Below, piece by piece: positions 25,420 through 36,200 of a DNA stretch of 64,000 nucleotides. Positions within the stretch are counted from its first letter, which is position 1. The number at the start of each line of letters is the position of its first letter. The notes under the pieces were generated by a model. The model had not been told where the DNA came from. It saw only the letters and a program-made list of their open reading frames with translations, and did no database searches. The stretch lies in the NCBI GenBank assembly GCA_035582835.1, contig JAYKAV010002628.1, positions 681,468 through 745,467 of the forward strand, given 5' to 3'. Position numbers and translations under genes: made by a program. Source of the stretch: Phoebastria nigripes (lineage: Eukaryota > Chordata > Aves > Procellariiformes > Diomedeidae).

Positions 25420-25849
25420 GCGCGGGCCGCCCGTCGGCTGAGGTGTGGTGGCGGAGCTCGGCTGCCTCGGGCCGGCGGGGGGGCGGCTGCGCGGGCTTCC
25501 CGTGCCGGGCGTCCCTCGGGTGCCGCCTCTGGCTCGGCAGGGTGGCCTGGCTGAGCCCGAGGTCTCCGCGGTGCCGGCTGGATCCGGCTCGAGCNGGCAG
25601 CTTGGCTGCGGTCCCCCTGTGGCGACAGGTTATGGGGACCCCTGTGCGCCCGACGGCTCTCTGCAGCCCGCTCCCCGTGCAGGCCCCCAGCACCTGCGAT
25701 CGTCAGGCTGGGGCCCTTGAGACCGGCTGTCTATACATCTTTCTGTTCCCTGCTTGGCCCTGCCCCCTGGTCTGCCTCCATAGCTTCCCGTGGCTGCTGG
25801 ACCCAGAAGTTCACTCCATGAGTTAAACGGATCCTTGATTCCCATTTAC

Positions 25850-26260
25850 TGCTTTCATTGGTGCCTCACAGTTACAGTTTCTGGGATTTACTGGACAGTA
25901 ATCTGCCATTCAGCTAACTACTCTCTGACTGTATAAGCCTTGATCATATCTTTCCTTTTCTCCAGACTGAAGAATTCAAACCCTTTCAGTTTATGGAAGG
26001 CTGCTGCTTGATCCCAAAGATCAATATTTGCCATTCTCTGTGGCTTCTAACTCTGCCGTCTCCAGAACTGTACACACTGCTCAAAATGTAGGTGCACCAA
26101 GGCTTTATATGGCCACAAAACGATACTGTATAGTGTATACAGTATAGAGACAGTATAGTACATAACCACACTCTGGTGCTCTCGTTCTCTTGATGGTGCC
26201 CCATATTTTGTTGGCTTCTTTCATCAGTGCACCTAAGCTCCCCTGACTGCATTGACTAGG
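25850..26260 (-). mobile_element. Ancient CR1/L3-like LINE fragment, antisense
   Basis: Reading on the plus strand there are diverged CR1 antisense landmarks in order: TCTCCAGACTGAAGAATTCA, then CCAGAACTGTACACACTGCT followed by CAAAATGTAGGTGCACCA, then the segment ending TTGTTGGCTTCTTTCATCA. This is the pattern of old CR1/L3 elements near the end of the reverse transcriptase. A small hairpin (26123-26145) lies inside it. Confidence 0.6.
26123..26145. repeat. Perfect 10-bp hairpin (ATACTGTATA arms, 3-nt loop)
   Basis: Arms 26123-26132 and 26136-26145 are exact reverse complements separated by GTG. A partial further copy (ACAGTATAGTA) follows at about 26150, so the area has local repetition of ACTGTATA-like units. 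Confidence 0.85.
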
Positions 26261-26696
26261 CCTCTACTCATTAGTAAGGAAGCCAACAGAAGCTAGCTCA
26301 GAGGTAGGCAGAGAGACATGCACAACTTCAGTCTTACCCTAATCATTGCTTCAAGGCAGTGGCACAGTGTAAGAACAGCATACATAGTGCCTGATCATTT
26401 GAATACATTCCTCACAAGATACCACACTAGTGTAGAGCAGAATCTGAGGGCCAAGCTCCTGATCCCTCTTGCAAGTACCATGCATCTAAACCATCTGGTA
26501 TAGCTGCTAGGAGAATTTTCTGTCAGAAATACAACAGCAGGACTGGCAAAAGTTAGCAAGAATAAATGAATGGCACTGATTAGAAAAAATACAGGATACC
26601 TATCTTTAAATCAATGTCCGTTGTCAGCATTTGGTGGAACTTTTCTGTAGATCAAACAATACTATTTGGAGTTGTATGATTAGTAGTGCAAGCTGC

Positions 26697-27545
26697 ATTA
26701 TCTGTTGAATGAGCAACACAGTGGGCACAAGAAATCCAGGTGGTTTCAAAGGGTGTTAGGGACAAATTCTTACCACACTTGCTGGATGGGCCATCTAGTT
26801 CAGCTGGACACCCTCCTGGATCTGGTACTCACGACCAAGGAAGGACTGTTTTGGGGTGTGAAAATCAATGGCAGTATTGGCTGTAGCAACCATGAAATTG
26901 TGGCATTCAAGATCCTGAGGAGAGTGAGAAAGGCAAATGGCAGACTACAGACCCTTCAAGAGAATTGACTTTGGGTTATTCAGGAATAGGTGAGGTGAGA
27001 TTCTGTGGGAGGCAGCTCTGAAAGACAAAGGAGCTCAAGAGAGCTGGCAGCTCGTTAAGGACATCCTCCTCCAAGCACAAGAGCAGTCTGTCCCAGCAAT
27101 CAGGGAAATAAGTAGATACGTCGGGAGACAAACTTGGCTAAACATAGAACTTGTGACTGAACAAAAGAATATGTATGCAGGAGACGGAAGCAAGGACAGA
27201 CTACTAAAGAGGAATATAGAAATACTTCTTCAGCAAGTGGGCATGGTGTTAGGAAAGCCAAAGCTCAACTAGAGTTGAAACTGGCAAGGGTCATCAAATG
27301 CTGTCTTTGTCTCACTCTCCACCAAGGAGGTCTCCCAGGCCTCTGTGCTTAGAGACAGGGTTCAGACAGAGGCAGGATCAAGTCACGAGTCTCTTGAGAA
27401 CTCTCAGCCCACGCAAGTCCATGGACCCAGTGGGCTGTGTCAGAGGGGGCTGAAAGCTAGCTGATGTCACTGAGCAGACACACTCCATCATCTTTAAAAG
27501 GTTGTGGAGGTCAGGGAAGGCCATGTCCACATTCAAGGGGGCACT
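26697..27545 (+). mobile_element. CR1 LINE internal fragment (ORF2: endonuclease C-terminus and linker)
   Basis: In the plus frame 26705-26968 the translation includes LLDLVLTTKEGLFWGV and SIGCSNHEIVAFKILRR, the C-terminal part of the CR1 endonuclease (usual consensus LDLVLTNKEGLV and GCSDHEMVEFKILR). The Asp of the SDH motif is Asn here, expected to inactivate the enzyme. Downstream, degraded segments correspond to the linker before the reverse transcriptase (cf. the stretch near 27,420 and AAAAGGTTGTGG at 27,496). The copy lacks the reverse-transcriptase domain and the 3' tail, carries many stops and is dead. Confidence 0.85.
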
Positions 27546-28000
27546 TCAAGCAACAGAAGACTCTAACCTCTCACTCAGCAGGCTACCGAGGCAGAATAAT
27601 AATACCATTAAGAGTGTTGCTTTTCACCGGAGATGGGTCCTGCCATCCTTCCCTGGCTTAAATAAACTTGCCACTATTCAACGTGCTACGCTGTCCTGAG
27701 CAAGTCATCCCCAGGGTCTCTGAGGGCAGGGCTCTGGCCATGGTATCCACAGATACCTGGAGGACACATAGCAAGGCTTCAGAAACATTTGGGTTAGGCC
27801 TGAGCAGGAACCTCTCCTTTCTGGAGCTAAGAATGGGAAAGAGATGTGGAAAATTATTGTTTGTCTAGAAAAAGTGCCAGCTCCTCAAGGCTGCTGAACT
27901 CATTGACTTCCATGGGGATTAAGCATCTAAATTCTGGAGAGGATCCAAGACTTAAAATAAAAGGGACACAGCAGAGAAAATCGTTCAAGGAAATTAATAA

Positions 28001-28016
28001 TAATTAATATTAATTA
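28001..28016. repeat. 16-bp AT-only palindrome
   Basis: TAATTAATATTAATTA is its own reverse complement, within a longer run of ATTAAT-type repeats (27992-28022). Confidence 0.8.
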
Positions 28017-29668
28017 ATTATTCTGTGTTTGGTGCAGAGTCTGAATACAAAGTATTTGAATGCAAAGCCTGATGCATAACGCCTGTAAGGAGGCTAAAAA
28101 GGGAGGTTGGGCAGTTAATTCTTCAGTGAGCACCATTGCATCTGCTCCCTGAAGAGGAAAAAACAGGAATTTCATCACGGTGGGTAAAGTCGCAGCTGCA
28201 CTCAGAGACTAAATACAACTTTTCAGAGACTAGGTGCAACTTTTGACAACTAACAACAGCCAAGAAAATATCCAGCAAGCACCTAAGAGAATAGGAGGGT
28301 AGGTGGTCTGAGACCACATACCAACAGTGCAGGTACTGGAATCTGAGATTGGGCAGAGCAGAAGGCAAGGAGAAAGGAGCTGGCAGACAGGTCTTTAGGT
28401 CAGGTCTTTGAATACCTATTGTCACAGTGAGCCTACAGAGAACACCAACACTGCTAAATCAGAATTAGCCCCAGGCAATATTACTGAAACTCTGGTCATT
28501 AGGCTGCAGCATTTTTTATTGGATCCCAGCTGATTTTATCATCTCTTCTGATCATGGCCTTAGACTTTGAACAGCTTTGTAAGATTTTTTCATTTCCTGC
28601 ATGTCCACTGGCAGCTTACAGGGCTAGGCACTAGTGCTGGTAGCTGTGTGATGTCCAAATGGCAGCCTGAGTCTATGTGTGGGTCTAGACCTTGTCTGTG
28701 CCTCTTCTCTGGAGAACTGGATCACGTTTGGTGCAGACAATTTGCAGAGAATTTAGCTGAAAACTTTAGCATGTCTCTAATCACACGAGAACCATAATTT
28801 TCAGGGATATACAATGTGGCTGACTTAGCTCCAGTTTTTATGGAATGAAGTTCCTGTCCCGAAGTAGACATGTCCTACAAACTGAGCCAAACACTAATAT
28901 TGAAAAGGTGTGAGAGTAATTACCCATTATGTGAGTATCTAAAAAACAATAATTACATTTTGAATTTAAGCCCTTATTCTGATACAGATATCCGTTACAG
29001 AAAATTTCACTTCAGAGCATTAAAGCCTGTTAAACCTATAAGAAACTGTGAACATGCTTTTATCATGGAAATGTCGGGCAACTTTAATTATAGGAATTAC
29101 TGTACTGTGCTTCTCTAATGAATACAGGGTACTAGCATAGTGGGTGGCGTGACCTAGTTAAGGGAAGTGATTTAGCAAGAACATACCTCAGAAAGTTACA
29201 CTCACTAGACCTTAAGAGCCAGCAGGTCACAGTGTGTTCTCTATTCATGTTCTAATTAGAGCCCATACTTCTCCAGCATCATTAACATAAGAGAGGAAAA
29301 TTAACAGTTTTATCCTAACAGAGTTTGGAGGCCAGATTCTGATTTAATTTACCTTCAAGTAAGTCTATAATAATACCAGGGTAAATGTGATTCTGGCACT
29401 TTATTATTTCAATAAAAAGTAAACTCCACCCACACCAACTTTACAGTTCCTGTGACTTTTAGAAATTAATTACAAGAGTTATCTGTACCCTGTGAGCTTG
29501 TCAACTTGCTGATATAACTAGAATCTATTTTGGGTGCATGCCATTAAGATACTATAAATGCCATACTTTCTGATTAGTACTATTGTTAGGTCAGCATTTC
29601 TAAAGGGACATGGCCTAAAAGTCACTATGACTTTGACAAATTAAATATTTTTCCATGGCTGAGCTCTC

Positions 29669-29684
29669 AAAAAAAAAAAAAAAA
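29669..29684. repeat. A16 homopolymer
   Basis: Sixteen A followed by CCACCCAACCCACCC; simple sequence. Confidence 0.9.
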
Positions 29685-29966
29685 CCACCCAACCCACCCT
29701 GTTTGAAGGCTTTCTACTTCTGAGACTTTGTAATTTGGATGAGCTCAGACCCTAAAGGATTTACACAGTGTTGTGTTCCACAGCATGATAGTAACAACAT
29801 CACTTGGCATTTTGATCCATAGCTGTAAGCATTCATCAGCAGGGAAAGAAACAGAGGCTTTAGAATAAAGACAGCACCACAGATAATCATGATCTCATTT
29901 CCAACTCTATCACTCTACGAGTGCCCTGGACAAGAAGGTAGTCACTAGATGTTCACATCATGTTGG

Positions 29967-30016
29967 TCAGTAGGTATACAACCTTGTCTGCTCAGTAGAT
30001 ATACCACCTTGTCTGC
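29967..30016. repeat. Tandem duplication of a 25-bp unit
   Basis: Copies 29967-29991 and 29992-30016 (TCAGTAGGTATACAACCTTG and TCAGTAGATATACCACCTTG, each then TCTGC) differ at two positions. Confidence 0.9.
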
Positions 30017-30023
30017 TGTTGGT

Positions 30024-30105
30024 GGTGGACCTGGCTCAAACAAAAAGTTGTACCAGAGGCCTCCAGAGGTCCCTTCTACCAGCACTTCTATGCTTTTCAG
30101 TGATA
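30024..30105 (+). mobile_element. Possible CR1 3'-tail remnant
   Basis: GGACCTGGCTC followed by CCTCCAGAGGTCCCTTCTAC resembles the CR1 3' untranslated end (GGACCTGGCTC ... CCAGAGGTCCCTTCCAACC). Short and diverged. Confidence 0.4.
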
Positions 30106-31665
30106 CAGTGACCATTATTTATTGGGAAGCATACCCAGGACTCTGTGGAAGTCAGGTTCTGCTGGAATTGATCCAGTTGAAAACCTATTTTTTTTAACTT
30201 GTCTCTGCACTGATGGGGTTATTTCTCAGAGGACTCATTCCTTATGGCACAAGAGAGCTGGCAGGGACAAGCAACCTCAGGAAGGATAGGACTTCCTTTT
30301 TTAACAGCAGCATGGGTTTATGCCAAACTCAGTTGACCAACGTCACAGGCTTTCCCAGCTGCCTGACCATTTCTGTGGGTCTTCTAGACCCACTTCAGAG
30401 GGATGTTTTGTTAGAATCCTGATCCCTCTTGTGACTGCTGAGACCTCCTGTGGCATCGTGACCCTCAGCCAGAAACTGCTGTGTTAATGACATTGGGTTA
30501 TTGAACAGCTGCCAAGCCACAGATTTACAAACATTTGCTTGCTAGAAATTACAACAATAAAGAAAACACATTTGTTGGCCTGATTTCAAGGCACATGCAA
30601 CTCTGAAGGCAGTGGTTCATCATTGGAAACTAACAGTTGTGCATAAGCTCTTGTGAGGGTCTTTAACAACATGACAGTGATGTTGGTTACCACCATTAAT
30701 GTTTTCAGAGGTTCTAACTCAGTAGCTGATTTCTTATGAAACATTTATTTCCCACTCAGGGAGGACTGAGCTGTAGGTTTTTCTCTGAGGAAGGAAAGCC
30801 ATCAGTCTTTCTCCAGCTGTAAGGAAAGAGGTGATCTCCTGACAGTTTTGAAGAAGCCCATGTGAGGAACTAACTACTACGCAGCCTACACCTTGTCTTT
30901 TCTCTGGCATCTGGTATAGTTTCAGAAGGCTTTCAGGCTCTTATTAAATTCAGTTCCTTCTAATATCCTCATCTGCAAGGATTCACAATGATTTCAGTAG
31001 AAAAATCTACAAGGTAGAATACTTGCTATGGTGAAAGGATCAATAGGTCCTACCAGTGGATTGATTCACGAGTGAAGCTACTGCCATGCTCAACACGCTG
31101 CAGAACTGAACCTGGCTTATAAAAATTGGGGAACATTATGGGGCTTACTCAGCATTTCCAGGAACTGTATGCAAGTTCATCTGCAGGCCCTGTAACAGCA
31201 TGGGGCAATGCACCACTGACATGAAGGGGAATGTTTTTGTGTTAATTGCTCTGCATGTAACAAACAGCCCAGCTGAGTGAAACTCTAGAATTTAAATGAC
31301 TTCCTGCTGGCACACAGGCCTGCTTATCTGGGCAATGCTTACGGGTCAGCTGAGAAGAGCAACCTGGTCTCCATGAGCCATCATGTAGCCCTCTCCTGCG
31401 GCTGTGGCGTGGTCACCAGCACCCACTAGATGGTGGTCTAGGATAACAAGAAGGCGGCTTCCTAGGCCCTGAGAGCAGAGGGCCAGGTGTTGCTTGCCAT
31501 GAGGGGCTGAAGGGATGTGCCAAAACACAGTCCTAAAAATGCCATGGTGGGGATCATTGAAGCTGCCTTCCTGGGAAAAGCTGATGTTTTCTCTCAGAGG
31601 AAGCAAGCTGGGTCACTCCAAGCTGTGGCTCGCTTCCAGCAAAGTGCATGTGTGCAAGGGCAACT

Positions 31666-31698
31666 AAGCCCACTCACAAACGAAGCCCACTCACAAAC
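31666..31698. repeat. Tandem duplication of a 17-bp unit
   Basis: AAGCCCACTCACAAACG is repeated directly as AAGCCCACTCACAAAC(A). Confidence 0.9.
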
Positions 31699-32170
31699 AC
31701 AAAGAAATGCCTTAGAAGGGTTCATAGTTTGTAGTTCACATCTCTAATTCACTTGAAACGTGAATGCTGCTCCCAAGCTTTGACCCTCCAGGCACACTGG
31801 TCCAGGACTCAAATCAATGCGCTGGTGGTCCTCATAGCTCTGTGTGGGTTCTACATGACGATGGAGCCTGAAAGTGTGAGCAAGGCTTTCAGTAATTAGG
31901 GCTATTCATGGGGCTGAACTAAAAGGCTTAGAAATCTCACTCACCTTCCTGCATTGCTGGGAGACCCTGGCAGTTTGGGCATGTGTTTGGCACAACCTAA
32001 GAGCTGAAGTGCAAACAGCATTTCCTCTGCAGCCAGCACAGTGTGCAAGCAAAAAGGGAGTTTTACACCCATTCTCTGACAGGACTGGAGAGCATTTTTT
32101 TTCTAGGACTTTGTTTTCTTGAAGTGCTTTCCCAAGGTGGTAGAGCAGTACTGGCATATGCACCAGTGAG

Positions 32171-32325
32171 GTGGTAAATCTCCATCCTTGGAGAGTTTCA
32201 AATTTGACTGGACCAAATTCGACTGAGTAACTTGATGTAACTTTGAAGCCAGCCTTGTTTCAAGCAGCACGTTAAAGTACAAAATGTCCTGCCCTACCTA
32301 TATCTTTCTATGATTCTGTGATATA
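32171..32325 (+). mobile_element. CR1 LINE 3'-end fragment
   Basis: GGTAAATCTCCATCCTTGGA and GAGTTTCAAATTTGACTGG correspond to the end of the CR1 reverse-transcriptase ORF and 3' UTR. The fragment ends in TTTCTATGATTCTGTGATA, the typical CR1 terminal octamer repeat. Truncated at its 5' end. Confidence 0.75.
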
Positions 32326-33451
32326 TTTGATGTCTTTCATTCTTAAAAGACTGTCTGAAATGAGCTTTGCAGGTAGAAGAGGAAGAGGACGTGGACAGTT
32401 ATAACTGCAACTGCCTGTCTGTCTGAATAGGATCAACGTGCAAAAACATGTAAGACCACATTTGTGGTGTTTGATCCTAGAGTCCACTCCCAAAGGTGCA
32501 TGCACACAGCCCCAGCCTCCAGAGACCAGCAGCTGATTTTTACTGGAGCATTCTTCCTTCTGAACATAACCACTAGATGGGGAAGCAAGCACTGATTTTT
32601 CACAATTTCTTACTGAAAAGTTTCACTTCCTTGGCTTTGGCTATGCTCATACAATTCACTGCGTTCTTGCCTCTCTGTTTAGCATCTCTAAATGGCTACC
32701 TGCTCTGGTACCCTGTGCTATAGCGCCGGACCACAGGATTTCAGCCCATCTAAGTTTAGAGGTGTTGCACTAGACCACAAAAGAAAGGCCATAAATCTGG
32801 AGGCGTTTAGTGCATGGGTTCAGGTCTGCAAATAGCAGGAGGGTGGCTCTTTCAGGGAAATGATTTAACAGACAAGTTTGCAGATGCACCTGCAAACAGT
32901 CAATACCTTTGGTCTCTTCTGTCTTCTTTACCTCCATGATGTTTTTAAAGATTCTCTAGCAGTCTGGAACATTTTTGCTTGTAACAAAAGCAGTTGAGGC
33001 CTGTCTTGGCTTCAAAACCTAGCACTGAAAAAATATAATCAAAAACAATTGGGAAAATTAGAAATATAGACTGTGGACATTCAAAACTGTAGTGTATATT
33101 AAGGAAGAAATAAAAGCTTTGGGGTGTGGTGCCGATGTGTCTCATAACCAGTGTCCGTCCCTAAGGATGGCGCTAGTTGGGGTTATCAGCCACCATGACT
33201 TTCGCCATGACAATTTTGTGATTAGGCTGTGAGAATGGTTTCTTGGGAAATAACTGATTATGTGAATTCCAATTTTTATTCTAAATGGCACCTTCCTAGA
33301 CTTGAGATGTCAGAGAAAAATCTGAAGTAAGCAGAGCATGAGGTGCACAGATAAAGGCATCTGGCTAAGGACCTCTCCAGAGGGGCCCTGCGTGTTCAGC
33401 TCTGACTCCAGCTCAGGATAAGTATTTGGCTCCCTGGCCATGCTGAGAAGG

Positions 33452-33497
33452 GCNCTATACCTTTGTTAACCAACGCGCTATACCTATGTTAACCACT
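33452..33497. repeat. Tandem duplication of a 23-bp unit
   Basis: Copies 33452-33474 and 33475-33497 (CTATACCTTTGTTAACCA and CTATACCTATGTTAACCA cores). One N lies in the first copy. Confidence 0.85.
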
Positions 33498-35989
33498 GAC
33501 TACAGCAAGCCTGACCCCTCTCAGGACCCCTCCTGGGCAGCTGCAAGTCAGCACAGGCTTCCCATGTGTTTCTGCCTTCCCAGCATTAACCCAAACAGAC
33601 TCCTCCCTGGTTAACACCCCCATGCAGTTTAGCTCCTGGGAGGCATTAGGCATGGACACAGCAACTTTCTGCTCAGCCAGAGTGGATGGGCTGGGCACAT
33701 GCTCTCACACCAGATAGCATGAAGGGCCAGGGCACTGGAGATGCTGAGGTCAGGGTGTGGGGGAAGATCCCAAGGTACCAGGATGGCAGCATGCCTGCCC
33801 TCATTTCTCAAATCAATGTTCGTTATGGCCACGGGAGAGGGCAGGTGCAGAGGGGCCAGACAACTTGTCAGAAGTCTCCCTCGACATTGCTCCTGCCACC
33901 ACTTACACCAGCACGTCTTACCTCCAGGAAGATTATAGGAGGCACTGCCCAAGAGACATCACACTGGAGAAGCTATGGGGAAAACATCAGCATACCAGAG
34001 CTGTACAGGAAAAGGATATGGTCAATAGTGATAGATTCCTGCAGTGACACAAGATGAGCAACAAACTCCTACCTCACTGACAAGTTGGGACTATCTATCT
34101 CCATCACCCTACCCCTAAAACTTTACTCTGGGGCCAATCAGGGGCATGGCAGCAACATACCACCTGGGATAATGCAGGCACCTCGCATTGACCAGGGTGG
34201 ATGACGCCAAATATTCCTGGTCAAAACACACCCTGCACTCCTGGGCTGGGCAGTGGAAACTTAAGAAACCAGTGACGCTGCACTTGCCGCCTCTGCAGAA
34301 AACAGCACTATTCAGGGAGCTGAACCGGACGCCCCTCTGCAACCTCTGCGAGACTGTAAGCATAGGGGTCATTGCAGAGAGACCCCTGAGCACCAAAGAG
34401 CCCCTCAGCTCTACCAAAGCTTTCTGAAAGGTTTTAAAAGATGGAACAGGCTTCCCTAGAGGATGGCAGGATTAGTCCCCAGCAGCTGCTTGCACCTGAG
34501 TGCAAGCACAGCTTTTTGCACTCCTGTCTGGGACCCAGGGCGAGGAGAATGTAACTACAAAGACTGATTCTGGAGCAAAGATGCCCTTATCTCAGCAGTT
34601 CAGTAAATATCACAGTTGCCCACATTATTAAAGTGACACGCTTTACATAGCAGTGCCCATAGCTGCAGTACTCCTTCCTCCCAAAGCCACACATGCAGAT
34701 GGGTGTCACTTCACATGCTGGAGATGAACTATCTCACCTGTTTATCTGAGTCTGTTTTCTTCTGCACCACGTCTGCTGGGTGCCATCTCGGATTAAAGGA
34801 AGGTCAGTCACCCTTTTTCCAAGCTAAGTGCTAGCATGCAGACTCTCACTGATGAAGTGCCAGGGTGGATGACACATTTTCAGTTGTAAGGTTTATGCAG
34901 GGGAGGCAACTGTCTCTGTACAACAAAAAGAGTTTCCTGAAAGATGAAAACATGGATTTTGATGTAAACAAACCCAAAGAAAACAGACTTTTGCTGATCT
35001 TTTTTTAACAAAAAACTTTCAGAACTTTTAAAGTTCAGTATAAACATGACCAAAATGTACTATCAACCTCCTTCCTCAGTTTTGCAAAACAACCTTACAT
35101 TGAGTTTCGCAGCAATACTCTGTACAAATCCAGTATCAGTCTCCAGTAGTCAAACTTTTCTTGTTTTAAACCAGTAGAAGTGAGCATCATTTACAAAGGG
35201 TCTTCAGATCATTGTTGCCATTCTGCTGATGAGGACAGTGAGGCACAAATGGGTCCTTCAGGGTCCCAGCAGATCAGAGCCACATCAAGTGTGTTTATGA
35301 AAGCTGATGTAGAGCTGGTCCATGCTACTGATACTTGTTTAACTCTAGAGTCAGAAAGGAAATGTCTGAAGTGGAAAATCAGGTGTGTAAGATGCAGGGC
35401 AATAGTGGACCTTGCCCAGGTACTGTTCTTCTCTGCAAAGCAGCATTGCTGACTGCCTTATACCTCACTAGCCTAAAATAATTAGAAGTACCAAGCTGCT
35501 GAATAACTGAGCCATCCCTTCCTTGCTAATAGTGTGATCCTGATGGAGGTAGGAGGGCTGCAAATGATGTGGCTGTAACGAAGGCAGGCTATGAAAAGTG
35601 CAGAGTAACTGTGGCAAGTTGCCTCATCGGCTTTCACCCAGCGGAGATCAGGTCTGTGGAAACTGGTTCCTGCAAATTAGCTGAGAAGCAATTAAGATTG
35701 GTGATCTCCCACCGCCTCTCTAGAGTTACAACAAATTCATTCCACCTGCCCTTCACATCCTTCTTTTTCTTGGTGCCTCTGTGATACAAAGTGTAGTAAA
35801 AGTCAGACAAATTAGCGTATAATGGACACCAAAAAATCCTAGCTTTCTTTACTTGTCCTGCTGAGAGTACTGCAGGAGATTTTGAGAATTAGCACATTCC
35901 TGCGTCTTGCTGGTTTATTACAGGATCGCCACTGTGGTGTAAGAGTAAGAGGCACTGATGCAAAAAAAGGATCCTAAGGATATCTGAAA

Positions 35990-36200
35990 TGCTGCCAGTA
36001 AACAAACTAAAGCAAGCTTTCAGTTCTAATCACCACTCCTAAGAGGCTTTGCTTTGAGTACTGCATCCCCGTTTGGATGCTACAGACTTCAGAAAAGATG
36101 TGGAACAACTGGAGAGTCCAGAGAAGGCAAGAGCTGGAAAACATCACCCATGAGGAAAGATAGAAGAATTTTGAATTGTTCAGTCAAACTGGGATGGTCT
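35990..36200 (+). mobile_element. Old CR1 reverse-transcriptase C-terminal remnant
   Basis: Around 36,055-36,150 the plus strand reads FEYCIPVWMLQ then EKMWNNWRVQRRQELENI. This is alignable to the CR1 C-terminal region (LEYC-PVW ... LE-VQRRA). Degenerate and without a tail. Confidence 0.6.

Larger units (their letters stand above)
24650..25700. promoter_or_regulatory. CpG island covering the RANBP3 promoter and exon 1
   Basis: About 1 kb of very GC-rich, CpG-dense sequence between AT-rich flanks, centred on RANBP3 exon 1. Long open frames occur in all six frames here (for example 24599-25441 plus and 24649-25197 minus). They are GC artefacts rather than genes, because stop codons are rare in such sequence. 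The island extends about 500 bp to the right of the RANBP3 start, so it could also serve a divergent transcript, but no coding exon is recognisable there. Confidence 0.9.
25701..26696. other. Intergenic segment right of the CpG island
   Basis: No coding exon recognised. Most of it (about 25,850-26,260) is an old antisense CR1/L3-like copy listed separately; the remainder is unique sequence without visible function. Confidence 0.6.
27546..32170. other. Intergenic segment, no gene recognised
   Basis: Unique sequence with several ORFs shorter than 101 codons, none of which I recognise. It contains a possible CR1 tail (30,024-30,105), short tandem duplications at 29,967-30,016 and 31,666-31,698, an A16 run at 29,669-29,684, and an AT-rich 16-bp palindrome at 28,001-28,016. 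Confidence 0.6.

Noticed and set aside
24536..25693. Several long overlapping ORFs of 110-280 codons on both strands
   Set aside because: All lie in the CpG island, where stop codons are rare. They are low-complexity Arg/Ala/Pro/Gly translations. Only the 22-nt RANBP3 exon 1 is supported.
31346..31606. Minus-strand ORF with a His/Gly-rich stretch, considered as a processed pseudogene
   Set aside because: I could not match it to any known protein in either strand, and no poly-A tail or target-site duplication is visible.
34440..34475. Short match to the CR1 HWNRLPRE region (TGGAACAGGCTTCCCTAGAG)
   Set aside because: Too short to list as an element; no neighbouring CR1 sequence or tail is visible.
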